Below are positions 6,902 through 14,800 of a DNA stretch of 23,224 bases, in pieces. A program made the translations under genes and the position numbers. Source of the stretch: JBAZJI01 sp964596325 (lineage in GTDB: Bacteria > Patescibacteriota > Minisyncoccia > Minisyncoccales > JAGOPM01); contig CAZQSQ010000012.1 of NCBI GenBank assembly GCA_964596325.1, positions 1 through 23,224 on the forward strand, given 5' to 3'. Within the stretch, counting starts at the first letter, position 1. Each line of letters starts with the position of its first letter. Below the pieces are notes generated by a model that was given only the letters and a program-made list of their open reading frames with translations, ran no database searches and had not been told where the DNA came from.

Positions 6902-6907
6902 TATGAT
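6902..6907 (+). promoter_or_regulatory. Candidate -10 box of the RNA methyltransferase gene
   Basis: TATGAT 8 nt before ATG 6916 and 35 nt before ATG 6943. No good -35. Confidence 0.4.
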
Positions 6908-6942
6908 TAGCTAATATGAAACAGGCTGCCAAAGGCGACACA

Positions 6943-7641
6943 ATGTATCTTTACGGGAAAAATTCCATCAGGGAGAGGCTGATATCCAATCCCAGAAGTA
7001 TCCGTCAGATATATATCCAAGAGAATTTTCCGGATAAAGATATTTTGAAATTGATTATAACTAATAATGTCGCTTTTACCCATAAGGACGAAAAGTGGTT
7101 AAAGCGCCAAAAGCGGGCCGACAGATTGCAGGGGATTATTGCCGTTGTTGAGCCGTTTTCTTACGCCAATTTAGACGAGGTCATTTCCCAAAAGAGAAAT
7201 ATAATTTGGCTCGACGGGGTAAATGATCCGCAAAATGTCGGGCTTATCATCAGGATCTTAGCCTGTTTTGGGAAATTTGCCCTGGGCTTGCCAGGCAAAG
7301 GCTCTTGCGAGATTAATGATACGGTTTTACATGTAGCCTCGGGTGGAGAAAATTATGTTCCGGTTTGTTTAGTGGAAAATCCCTTTGAAGCCCTTGGGAA
7401 ATTGAAAAAGTCGGGTTATCAAATAGCGGGCACAACCGTGCAGGGCGGGAAAAGTTTGGCCCAAGCAGGATTAAAAATGCCTTTGTGTTTGATTTTGGGC
7501 TCGGAGGGAGAAGGAATTTCCCAAGAATCGGCTTCTTTGGCGGATTTTAGCGTTACCATACCCATGGAAGGGGCGGCACTCTCTTTTAATGTGGCTATGG
7601 CTTGTTCTATTTTGTGTTACGAAATTTTTCGGAAAAGTTAA
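6943..7641 (+). CDS. TrmH/SpoU-family RNA 2'-O-ribose methyltransferase (RlmB-like)
   Basis: About 232 residues. The N-terminal substrate-binding part (MYLYGKNSIRERL, RQIYIQ, RLQGIIAVVEPF) and the C-terminal knotted SPOUT domain are both recognisable. SpoU motifs: motif 1 DGVNDPQNVGLIIR, motif 2 LILGSEGEGIS, motif 3 IPMEGAALSFNVAMACSILCYEI, where SFNVA replaces the usual SLNVS/A. These enzymes use SAM to methylate ribose in 23S rRNA or tRNA; exact target unknown. Two starts are possible: ATG 6916 (leaderless, 9 extra residues) and ATG 6943, preferred because MYLYGKNS is the usual family start and AAAGG sits 7 nt before it. The GLIIRILACF helix and added Cys residues are slightly unusual. Confidence 0.9.
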   Translation: MYLYGKNSIRERLISNPRSIRQIYIQENFPDKDILKLIITNNVAFTHKDEKWLKRQKRADRLQGIIAVVEPFSYANLDEVISQKRNIIWLDGVNDPQNVGLIIRILACFGKFALGLPGKGSCEINDTVLHVASGGENYVPVCLVENPFEALGKLKKSGYQIAGTTVQGGKSLAQAGLKMPLCLILGSEGEGISQESASLADFSVTIPMEGAALSFNVAMACSILCYEIFRKS

Positions 7642-7645
7642 ACAC

Positions 7646-7673
7646 TTGGCAATATTTTCAGACGTGATAAAAT
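7646..7673 (+). promoter_or_regulatory. Promoter of the 63-residue membrane protein gene
   Basis: TTGGCA (7646-7651), 16-nt spacer, TAAAAT (7668-7673) with a TG extension at 7665-7666. The ATG is 9 nt after the -10 box. Confidence 0.65.
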
Positions 7674-7682
7674 ACGTTTGCT

Positions 7683-7874
7683 ATGGGCATTAAGAAAACC
7701 AAAAAAAGTATTTTCTCCTTGGCCGTTCTTCTGTTTTTTGCCACTTTAGCATTGGGCAGCAATAATCCGGCTTTGAAAAATGCCCTAATGGGTAATAATG
7801 ATCCGCGTTTGATTTTGGTAATTGGTTTGGCGGTCGGTATATTCTACTCACTGAACGAAGAAGGGGAAATTTGA
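7683..7874 (+). CDS. Small two-segment membrane protein, 63 residues
   Basis: No family recognised. The protein has a Lys-rich N-terminus (MGIKKTKKS), a hydrophobic segment (IFSLAVLLFFATLALG), a polar Asn-rich loop (SNNPALKNALMGNNDP), and a second hydrophobic segment (RLILVIGLAVGIFYSL), then an acidic tail. A hairpin of two membrane helices with both ends inside is likely. A good promoter directly upstream and a terminator about 45 nt downstream support a real single gene in spite of its size. The predicted 5' leader is about 3 nt. Confidence 0.65.
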   Translation: MGIKKTKKSIFSLAVLLFFATLALGSNNPALKNALMGNNDPRLILVIGLAVGIFYSLNEEGEI

Positions 7875-7915
7875 CCGAATTAAGCTTCATGCCAAAACAG
7901 GGCTATTTGTTTTCC

Positions 7916-7947
7916 ACATTCCGGCTTTATGAGACGGAATTTTTTTG
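7916..7947 (+). terminator. Terminator after the 63-residue protein gene
   Basis: ATTCCG (7918-7923) with CGGAAT (7935-7940) followed by a T run. The stem is short and the loop long. Confidence 0.65.
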
Positions 7948-7954
7948 CAATAAT
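7946..7954 (+). promoter_or_regulatory. Extended -10 promoter of the DUF333 gene
   Basis: TGC-AATAAT (hexamer 7949-7954), 14 nt before the ATG. It overlaps the T run of the preceding terminator. Confidence 0.45.
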
Positions 7955-7968
7955 TAGGAAACAAGAAT

Positions 7969-8433
7969 ATGGAACAAAGAATCAAGGTATTAATAATTGT
8001 AATTTTTGCTATCTCGATTGTGTTTTTATTTTTCTGCATTAAAAAGGTTTGGCAGAATGCCCCGGTTGGGCAAGTGCAAACGGCCACTCCGGCCGCGGAA
8101 AAAGCCCCTCAGAATAATGAGCCCAAGCCGGCCATCGCCAACCCTGCTTCGCAAAATTGCATCTTTAAGGGTGGCAATTTGGAAATCAAAAAAAATCCCG
8201 GCGGTTCCGAATATGGGGTCTGTACTTTTGCAGAAGGCAAACAGTGCGAGGAATGGGCGCTTTATCGCGGGGATTGCCCGGAAGGCGGGGTGGAAGTAAC
8301 GGGGGAAAAAGATGAGGCGATAATATTTTGTCTGATCTCGGGGGGGAAGTACGGCGCCAAAGAAAAAGAGTGCGAGCTAAAGAGCGGGAAGAAATGTTTG
8401 GCCAGCGACTATCTTGCCGGAAATTGTCCCTGA
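7969..8433 (+). CDS. Membrane-anchored DUF333 protein
   Basis: A 154-residue protein with an N-terminal membrane segment (VLIIVIFAISIVFLFFCI, residues 7-24), a low-complexity Pro/Ala linker (about 35-62), and a DUF333 domain: NCIFKGGNLEIKKN, then YGVCTFAEGKQCEEWALYRGDC with its Cys, CEEW and Y/FRGDC signatures. DUF333 proteins have been called putative haemolysins without proof. A second, degenerate copy seems to follow (IIFCLISGGKYGAK, CELKSGKKCLASDYLAGNC) with the Cys spacing kept but the CEEW core lost. AGGA lies 9 nt before the ATG. A strong terminator follows. Confidence 0.85.
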   Translation: MEQRIKVLIIVIFAISIVFLFFCIKKVWQNAPVGQVQTATPAAEKAPQNNEPKPAIANPASQNCIFKGGNLEIKKNPGGSEYGVCTFAEGKQCEEWALYRGDCPEGGVEVTGEKDEAIIFCLISGGKYGAKEKECELKSGKKCLASDYLAGNCP

Positions 8434-8452
8434 TCATAATTTGGGCTTGTGG

Positions 8453-8482
8453 AAAAAGCGGGGTTTAACGCCCCGCTTTTTG
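8453..8482 (+). terminator. Strong terminator after the DUF333 gene
   Basis: AAAAAGCGGGG and CCCCGCTTTTT arms around a short loop. Confidence 0.92.
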
Positions 8483-8487
8483 TGCGC

Positions 8488-8493
8488 TATACT
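8488..8493 (+). promoter_or_regulatory. Candidate -10 box of pyrB
   Basis: TATACT (8488-8493), right after the preceding terminator. It implies a pyrB leader of about 87 nt. The -35 (TTTAAC, 8464-8469) is weak. Confidence 0.5.
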
Positions 8494-8524
8494 AAAAAAG
8501 TATTATTAAGAACTCCATATTGAT

Positions 8525-8564
8525 AAGCGCACAGAGAGGCGCGGCTTTTTGGCAAACAAAAAGC
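8525..8564 (+). promoter_or_regulatory. Structured pyrB leader, possible PyrR-like binding loop
   Basis: Hairpin GCGC (8527-8530)/GCGC (8539-8542) with loop ACAGAGAG. The run CAGAGAGGC matches the conserved core CNGNGAGGY of PyrR-binding loops in pyr mRNA leaders. A second perfect hairpin, GCTTTTTG (8544-8551)/CAAAAAGC (8557-8564), shares GCTT with a possible outer extension of the first, so the two may be alternatives. AAGGAGG follows at 8575-8581. Confidence 0.35.
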
Positions 8565-8586
8565 GAAACCAAAAAAGGAGGTTGTC

Positions 8587-9546
8587 ATGGAGAAAATCAA
8601 ACATATTCTGGAAGTGGCGCAGTTTTCCAGGGACTGGCTGGAAAAGGATCTTTTTCCGCGAACCAAGGAAATGGAGGGCTACATCGATGCGAGATTGGCT
8701 CGCTATTGGGCGGTAGTGCCTAGGCTGATGTTTTCGCTTTTCTATGAGCCCAGCACTAGGACGCGATTTTCTTTTGAGAGCGCCTTCATTAAGCTTGGGG
8801 GCAGCGTGGTGAGCACGGAAAATGCCGAGGAATTTTCTTCGGCTGTAAAGGGCGAGACCATCGAAGATACCATGCGTACGCTAAACGGTTATAAGCCTGA
8901 TTGTATTGTAATGCGCAGCAAAGTTGTCGGGGACGCGGTTAAGGCCGCGGCCAAATCAGTGGCGCCGGTTATCAATGCGGGTGATGGCTCCGGCGAGCAC
9001 CCTACGCAAGCCTTGCTGGATGTTTATACGATCAGCAAATGTTTCGGTTGGGCGCCTATTGATGGTCTGCAGATTGCCATGGTTGGGGATTTGGATAAGG
9101 GGCGAACGGTTCGTTCGCTGAGTAAAATTTTGGCCAACTGGAAGCGCATAAAAATATATTATGTCTCTCCCGAGAATGCCCGTATGCGCCAAGATGTCAA
9201 AGATTTTTTGGTAGAAAGGGGCGTGGAGTGGGAGGAATTTAGCGACCTACGCGATGTGGCTGGCCGGGTCAATGTCATTTACCAAACTCGCACACAAAAA
9301 GAGAGGGGAACTAATTTTGAAAGAGGGCAGGCCTTTTCGATTACCAAGCAAACCCTTCAATTCATGAAGCCTGATGCCATTATTTTGCATCCGCTGCCCC
9401 GCAATGAAGAAATTGCCATTGAAGTTGACGACGATCCCCGCGCCAAATATTTTGAACAAGCCGAAAACGGTTTGTATGTGAGAATGGCTTTGCTGGTCAG
9501 TATAGTTTCTGCTTACGATAACGAGCGCTACGAACGGCAAAAATAA
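8587..9546 (+). CDS. pyrB: Aspartate carbamoyltransferase catalytic subunit
   Basis: A 319-residue ATCase, which joins carbamoyl phosphate and aspartate in step 2 of pyrimidine synthesis. Motifs: carbamoyl-phosphate site FYEPSTRTRFSFESA (STRTR 56-60), SSAVKGETIEDT with the catalytic loop Lys, GDGSGEHPTQALLD, MVGDLDKGRTVRSL, YQTRTQKER in the aspartate domain, and HPLPRNEEI. AAGGAGG precedes the ATG by 5 nt. No pyrI, carAB, pyrC, pyrD, pyrE or pyrF lies nearby, so the gene stands alone between two terminators. The structured leader suggests regulation at the mRNA level. Confidence 0.96.
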   Translation: MEKIKHILEVAQFSRDWLEKDLFPRTKEMEGYIDARLARYWAVVPRLMFSLFYEPSTRTRFSFESAFIKLGGSVVSTENAEEFSSAVKGETIEDTMRTLNGYKPDCIVMRSKVVGDAVKAAAKSVAPVINAGDGSGEHPTQALLDVYTISKCFGWAPIDGLQIAMVGDLDKGRTVRSLSKILANWKRIKIYYVSPENARMRQDVKDFLVERGVEWEEFSDLRDVAGRVNVIYQTRTQKERGTNFERGQAFSITKQTLQFMKPDAIILHPLPRNEEIAIEVDDDPRAKYFEQAENGLYVRMALLVSIVSAYDNERYERQK

Positions 9547-9550
9547 TATT

Positions 9551-9577
9551 GCCCCTAAAGCAGGGGCTCTTTTTTTC
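9551..9577 (+). terminator. Terminator after pyrB
   Basis: GCCCCT (9551-9556) and AGGGGC (9562-9567) followed by a T-rich run. Confidence 0.9.
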
Positions 9578-9589
9578 ATGGAAATGGGT

Positions 9590-9595
9590 TATAAT
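9590..9595 (+). promoter_or_regulatory. -10 box of the secreted-repeat protein gene
   Basis: TATAAT, 13 nt before ATG 9609; predicted leader about 7 nt. Confidence 0.6.
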
Positions 9596-9608
9596 AATCA
9601 TAACCATT

Positions 9609-10166
9609 ATGAACAAAGCAATCATTTTTATTTTTGTAGTCTTGATCGTTTGGGTTGGTGCGTATTATTACTTTTTTATGCAGCCGCCCAAGGCGGTTGC
9701 GCCCCCGCAGCCGGTAGTTGAGGTGGCCACGACAACGCCACAGCAAGTGGAACCGCCCATTGAAAACCCGATTATCAAACTATCAGACAGTTCTTTAGGG
9801 AAAATTGTCACTGATAATGTCGGCCGAACGCTTTATACTTTTTCCAAAGATGAGAAAGATAAGAGCCATTGCGCCAGTAGCTGCCTTGAAACTTGGCCAC
9901 CCCTGACCGTTGGGGATGCCTCCCAAATAAGGGCAGAAAAATATATGGGCACAGTAATGGCTTTTGCGCGCCAAGACGGTTTATTCCAGATTTCTTTGGA
10001 TGGCAAGCCGCTATATTACTATAAAGGGGACGCTAATCCTGGAGAGATGAATGGGGAGGGTATTGAAAAAAAGTGGAGCGTGGCCCGAACCCAGATGACT
10101 CAAGTTTTGCCCGCCCCCAGCCCAAGTGCATCAACTTCCCCCAGCTCGACCATCGAATTGCAATAA
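9609..10166 (+). CDS. Membrane-anchored secreted-repeat protein (PF03640-like)
   Basis: A 185-residue protein with an N-terminal membrane segment (IIFIFVVLIVWVGAYYYFF), a Pro/Thr-rich linker (about 25-55), and two units of the 'secreted repeat of unknown function' family (PF03640): LGKIVTDNVGRTLYTFSKDEKDKSHCASSCLETWPPL, given here in pieces as LGKIVTDNVGRTLYTF and SHCASSCLETWPPL, then DGKPLYYYKGDANPGEMNGEG followed by KWSVA. The conserved HC-x3-C pair and WPPL are present. These domains occur in exported or lipid-anchored proteins; their role is unknown. The Ser/Pro-rich tail is low complexity. Start chosen at ATG 9609, just after a TATAAT; an earlier in-frame TTG (9549) lies in the preceding terminator. 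Monocistronic. Confidence 0.87.
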   Translation: MNKAIIFIFVVLIVWVGAYYYFFMQPPKAVAPPQPVVEVATTTPQQVEPPIENPIIKLSDSSLGKIVTDNVGRTLYTFSKDEKDKSHCASSCLETWPPLTVGDASQIRAEKYMGTVMAFARQDGLFQISLDGKPLYYYKGDANPGEMNGEGIEKKWSVARTQMTQVLPAPSPSASTSPSSTIELQ

Positions 10167-10174
10167 TTGATAAT

Positions 10175-10208
10175 TCATCAAGCCCGCAGACCCGCGGGCT
10201 TGATTTTT
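10175..10208 (+). terminator. Terminator after the secreted-repeat protein
   Basis: 11-bp perfect stem ATCAAGCCCGC (10177-10187)/GCGGGCTTGAT (10194-10204), then a T run. Confidence 0.93.
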
Positions 10209-10266
10209 GGTTGGATTACGGGTAAGTTCAGGCATATTAAAAATTGCATATTATTAAGGAGGATAA

Positions 10267-11166
10267 GTGGAATATAAAAAAGGCGAAGAGATAAGCAGAG
10301 GGAAGACCAAGAGTGTTTTTCGGGTTGCTGGAATGCCCGAATTTGTCATTTTGGAAAACCGCGACGATATTACGGCCTTTGATGATCCGAATTACACCAA
10401 GCAATTTGAGAAAAAAGCTCAATATTGCACCACGACAACTTGCGAAGTATTCGAAATGCTGGCAATGGGCGGTGTAGAAGTGGCTTTTGAAGGGCAAATT
10501 AGCCCAACCTCTTTTGTGGCCCCGGAATGCACAATGATCCCTTTGGAGGTAGTGGTCAGGCGGTTTGCCGTAGGCAGTTATCTGAAGCGGCATCCCGAAT
10601 ATATTCGGACTAAAAGTCAAAAGCCCTATCGTTTTCCAAGTCCCTTGGTGGAATTTTTTTTGAAAACTAACGGCGGAGTGGTCAAAAAAGGAGACAAAAG
10701 CGTTGACTTAAAATTGGACGTGCAAAACGGGGAAGAGGACCCGTTTATTGCCAATCCCAATCAAGAAAAGTGGTTGCTCTGCCACTCCAAGGAGGTTTGC
10801 GCAGAAGGCATGTTTTTGAAGACCGCCCGAGTAGTGCGCGCCCTGGATGTAGTTGATGATCTGGCCGAGATTGGTGAGATGGAGAAAATGGCTCTCAGGG
10901 CTTTCAAAATTTTGGAAAGCGCTTGGGATGAACAAGGCTGCACGCTCATTGACCTGAAATTGGAATTCGGCAAGGACTCTTTTTGCAATACTCTGATGAT
11001 TGCTGACGTCATTGATAATGACTCTTGGCGCCTTTGTGATGAAAAGTGGAATGAACTTTCCAAGCAGGCTTTCAGAGACCATGGTTTAAGCGATAACGTT
11101 ATCAGCAATTATGCCTTTGTGGCCGAGCTTGCCCAGAGACTTAGACTCCCTGCAAAATTTTTTTGA
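10267..11166 (+). CDS. purC: Phosphoribosylaminoimidazole-succinocarboxamide (SAICAR) synthase
   Basis: A 299-residue SAICAR synthase, which ligates aspartate to CAIR with ATP in purine synthesis. Motifs: ISRGKTKSVFRV (ATP loop), DDITAFDD (usually GD.isafD), VVVRRFAVGSYLKRHP (usually E.VVR...aGS), and TLIDLKLEFG and IADVIDNDSWRL for metal and ATP binding. The segment between them is longer than in the E. coli enzyme (about 237), closer to archaeal or eukaryote-type lengths. The start is GTG with AAGGAGG 4 nt before it; no ATG fits. No other pur gene is near. A terminator overlaps the region right after the stop. Confidence 0.93.
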   Translation: MEYKKGEEISRGKTKSVFRVAGMPEFVILENRDDITAFDDPNYTKQFEKKAQYCTTTTCEVFEMLAMGGVEVAFEGQISPTSFVAPECTMIPLEVVVRRFAVGSYLKRHPEYIRTKSQKPYRFPSPLVEFFLKTNGGVVKKGDKSVDLKLDVQNGEEDPFIANPNQEKWLLCHSKEVCAEGMFLKTARVVRALDVVDDLAEIGEMEKMALRAFKILESAWDEQGCTLIDLKLEFGKDSFCNTLMIADVIDNDSWRLCDEKWNELSKQAFRDHGLSDNVISNYAFVAELAQRLRLPAKFF

Positions 11167-11167
11167 A

Positions 11168-11195
11168 ATAACCGCGAATATCGCGGTTTTTATTT
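11168..11195 (+). terminator. Terminator after purC
   Basis: AACCGCG and CGCGGTT arms (11170-11188) with a short loop, then TTTTATTTTT. Confidence 0.88.
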
Positions 11196-11209
11196 TTGCA
11201 TTCGAAGCC

Positions 11210-11238
11210 TTGGCATTTCGGCCTTTTCAAATTATGAT
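11210..11238 (+). promoter_or_regulatory. Promoter of the DUF2726-like gene
   Basis: TTGGCA (11210-11215), 17-nt spacer, TATGAT (11233-11238). The ATG at 11252 is 13 nt downstream. Confidence 0.7.
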
Positions 11239-11251
11239 TAACCAAACAAAT

Positions 11252-11812
11252 ATGACCGACAGCTTATCAATTAACAGGACTAATATTCCTTACTGGGGAT
11301 GGCAGCTTATCCAAAAAATGGAGGCTTATTTTTGGTATATCGTGGCCTTTTTAGCCGCTTTGTTGATTTTTTGGATTTTGGCCAGCCTTTGGGACACTCT
11401 CATGCGGCGTAAAGCCAAAGTCAATTTTATTGTCAAAGGTCAAGTTTTGTCCCCGGCCAAGACCAAAGCTTTTGATTTGCTTTGCCAGACCTTTCCCGGT
11501 GATTATGAAATTTTAGCCAATATGTTTTTAGGAGAATTATTAGAGCCTGACCGCTCCAAAATTGGCCAAAAGTGGTTGGGTTTTTCCCAAGATCTCCTGA
11601 GACGGCCAGTGGACTTTGTTGTCGTACGGCGGAGTGATTTTTCTCCGGTGATGGCAGTTATGGTAGATATCGGCTCCGAAGCTAAAGAAAATATCCGGTT
11701 TTTACAAAATGCTTTGGCCGGGGCGAAATTCAAATTCATTGTGACTAATCAGGATGAATTAAACCAACCCCAGAATTTCCAAGAAAAAATCACTAAACTA
11801 TTCCAGAAATAA
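11252..11812 (+). CDS. Membrane-anchored DUF2726-like protein
   Basis: A 186-residue protein with a membrane segment at about residues 27-50 (FWYIVAFLAALLIFWILASLW), a short basic stretch (MRRKAK), then a cytosolic domain resembling DUF2726 (PF10881): LSPAKTKAFDLLCQTFPGDYEI, a central RPVDFVVVRRSDFSPVMAVMVDIG, and FLQNALAGAKFKFIVTNQ. The DFVV..V.D pattern is reminiscent of the restriction-endonuclease-like fold proposed for DUF2726, but the catalytic set is not obvious and Gly replaces the usual second acidic or Asp position of the EL/D motif. The start follows a good promoter; longer in-frame versions would overlap purC and its terminator. The gene converges with the C39 gene. Confidence 0.75.
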   Translation: MTDSLSINRTNIPYWGWQLIQKMEAYFWYIVAFLAALLIFWILASLWDTLMRRKAKVNFIVKGQVLSPAKTKAFDLLCQTFPGDYEILANMFLGELLEPDRSKIGQKWLGFSQDLLRRPVDFVVVRRSDFSPVMAVMVDIGSEAKENIRFLQNALAGAKFKFIVTNQDELNQPQNFQEKITKLFQK

Positions 11813-11843
11813 AAAATACCCGCCGTTGAGCGGGTATTTTTTA
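11809..11843. terminator. Bidirectional terminator between convergent genes
   Basis: AAAAAATACCCGC and GCGGGTATTTTTT arms around CGTTGA; it has T runs on both strands and serves the plus gene ending at 11812 and the minus gene ending at 11844. Confidence 0.9.
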
Positions 11844-14800
11844 TTATTTTCCGTAGAAGAAACGGTTGAGGAATTTTTGGCTGCAGCCAGTGCGCGCCGC
11901 GACCGTTTGCAGATAATTGGGATTTTTTTCTTCGTTAAGATTGCGTGGAAAAACCGCAAAGGCTCCGTTTTCCATGGCGTCGATAGTGTAGATATCCTCG
12001 GCTGTGGCGTGGTTACCGACGGCATGCGGGCCGCAATATATGCCGCCCGTACGAGAAACGAGGGTTTGGACATTTATCCAACGCGGCTTATCTTCTTCAT
12101 GGTCCATGGCCGGGTCATTGATAATCAGATAATTCAAAGCCTCTTGGCCGTTTAGATAAAATTGGCGATTATCGTAAAACCCTAAAAGAACAACATAATG
12201 CTGGCTTCGGCAGGAATTGATTGATGGGCGAGTTTTAACCACTAAGGGGATATTCTTATTCAAATAATTTTTTCGAATTTGTGCCATATTGTGCGTGCAA
12301 ACCGGCTCGATATCTAACCCGACAAGGCGTAGTTTTTCCTTAATGGTTTTGGCTTGCCAAGCGCCGCCCTGTGTCATGCCTTGGAGCTCTTCCCAGCGCT
12401 GAACGCTCAAGGGGTTGGGCTCGCTGCCCAAGTCTTTACAATATCCTTTCCACGCGCCCCGAAGCTTCGCGCAAACCTCCGGATAGATGTATTTATCCCA
12501 CTTGGCGGCAAAACCCGCGGCTTGGCCTTTGCTTTGGCGGTACCAATGGGCTATGACCATGGAAAGGGAAGCGTCTCCGCAACCGTAATTGGCCATGCTA
12601 TGGCCGGACTCCAAAACATAGCTGCCCCAAGGTTCAGCCCATTGAACGTGGACGGGGACATTTTCGATATAGGAGGAAAATTGGGGAGTGTTGACTTCTT
12701 TGTCGAGAATATTGGAGGGTGCGCCTTTTTCAACAGTGGATACTATGCCGGTGTAGTCGCGTAGCCTCATACCCAAAATGTACTTGGTCAGTGGCAGGAG
12801 GTGATGCTGAATACTGATATTGCGCTCTTTACTTCGGAGAACTTTTTTCCAACCGTCCCACCAGGTATCGCTGGTCCAGAATAAGGGCGTACCATACTCG
12901 CTAAGCGTGAAGGTGCAAATTCCGTTTACAGGTTTGACTTCCGGAGAAGAATAAATTTTATTGTAATTGGCGCCGGTATTTTCTTTTATTTGGAAAAAGC
13001 AGGAGACGTTGGGATCCTTGGATTGTATTTTGGCGGAAATTTTTATTAAGGTTGGTTTTTCTCCGGTTAACTGGGCGCTAATATCGATTATTTTCGACTT
13101 GTCGGCGATATTTTGCCTAAAGAGCAGGGCATCGGATTGATAGAGCCTCCACTTGCCATCGGCCCCTTGGTAATTGGCAAAAGCCATGACATTGTAGTCA
13201 GTATTGGCCATGCGGTAAAACTGTTTATCTTTGCTGAGCGGCTTCGAATTATCGCAGGCCTTCAATTTTGTCAGGCCGATGGGCAGTTTATAATTGAAAT
13301 CAAAGCCTCCTCTGATGCGTTGCTGGGGGGTGCACCATTTGTCTGCCGATTGCAGGGCGCCGATAACAAACCAGCCCCAAAAATCCTTTTTCGCATTTTT
13401 GAATTTTGCATTGAATGCTATCGGTTGGTTGTTATATTCCTCGCTATATTTTATGTCGGGGAAAACGACCGTATTAAATGTCCCGGCTGTGCGGAAATTT
13501 TTAGTTTCAAAATCGTCTTGATAGCGGTCGGGATAAATTTTCTTTGGCTCGTATTGCAGATTGGTATCCGGATGGCCGTTTTCTACCGTAACTTTTGGCC
13601 GGAATTCGTAGGTCGTGCCTGCTGCTAAATTTTTTATCGTGATTTGATATTGCCCTTCGCCAATAGGGTAACACCAGTTGCCCCCTTCGTTGTGGGGCGC
13701 GACGGTGCGTTCGTTTATTAATTTTTGGCCCTCGGCCAGGTTGCGCGGAATTTTGCTCTTGGGGTCTGGGAGAGTGATTTGCTCGCTTTCTAACCAATTA
13801 GTGGTGCCTATTTCGCGGTAAAGCGCGCTGACCGTAACTTTATTTTTATTGTCGTTGACATTATAGCCGAAGGTGCTGATCAAAACTGAAATTTGGCCAG
13901 CCGTTTGGTTGCAAAAGTCTTCAATGAAGGCGGAAATCTTTTTGGTCCTAGCATAAACATTAGGCCCGTAATCTTTTCGTGGGAAGACCGTGCCATAGTA
14001 AAAAACGGTATGGCAGCGATATTGCATACCGCTGCGCAAGCCTTTTAGGGTGAAGTAGGCCGAATTGAGCCTGTCGCGTTTATCCGCTCCATAAGCGTGG
14101 CAGCTGCTATAGAGTTTTTCATCTTTTTTGTAATTAGGCCCCTGCCAGCCAATGGCATCCTCGGAACATTCCATGCAGATTTGGTTGGGCTCGTTTTCTT
14201 CGTAAGCGGCGGCAAAAATTTCCAAACCCGTGCCCCATTCTTCGGTAACTTGGGTGCAAAGTCCGTTTTGACCGCAGGCGGTTTTTTTATCCTTAGAGGT
14301 TTCAACCCGTCTCTTGGCTTCGCCTTTTTTGTAGGGCTCTAATTTTTTTCCGGACATCTCCGCAGTCGGCGCAGTGCAGCAAACTGGTTTTTTGGGAAGC
14401 AGTTCGATTGGATTTTCCCCATTGGCTGAAAAATAACCCTTAAAGCAGTAGCGCTCGCCATTAGCGGGGGATTGGCCTTTCTCCGTGGTCATGGTGCCGA
14501 CAATGGTTGTGTCGGCTGGGATCTTGTCAGAATTGGTGCCGTACAGATAAGATTGGTAGTCTGCGGGGGATTTTTCCCTATAACCAAGCACAAAAAAAGA
14601 ACCGCGGGGTTTTTTGGCCGCCTCTGAGGCAAAGGCAAAAGCCGTGACTGTGATTTTGCCCTGCTGAACAAAACAATTCAAGTTAAGTTCAATCTCTTGG
14701 GCTTTGAGACTGGGGGCGGAAGTCACTTCGTTTAGGGCTGGCGGCCCGGCCGGGGTGGAGACACTTAGCGGGTTAAGAAGCGGCTCTTTGGGGGTGATCT

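Noticed and set aside
9549..9608. TTG start for the secreted-repeat protein
   Set aside because: It lies in the pyrB terminator; ATG 9609 begins just before the membrane segment and after a -10 box.
11111..11251. Longer version of the DUF2726-like protein overlapping purC
   Set aside because: It crosses the purC terminator and the promoter at 11210-11238.
13113..13628. 171-residue plus-strand frame inside the C39 gene
   Set aside because: No promoter, ribosome site or family match; it is a shadow of the large minus-strand gene, as are others in 11826-14342.
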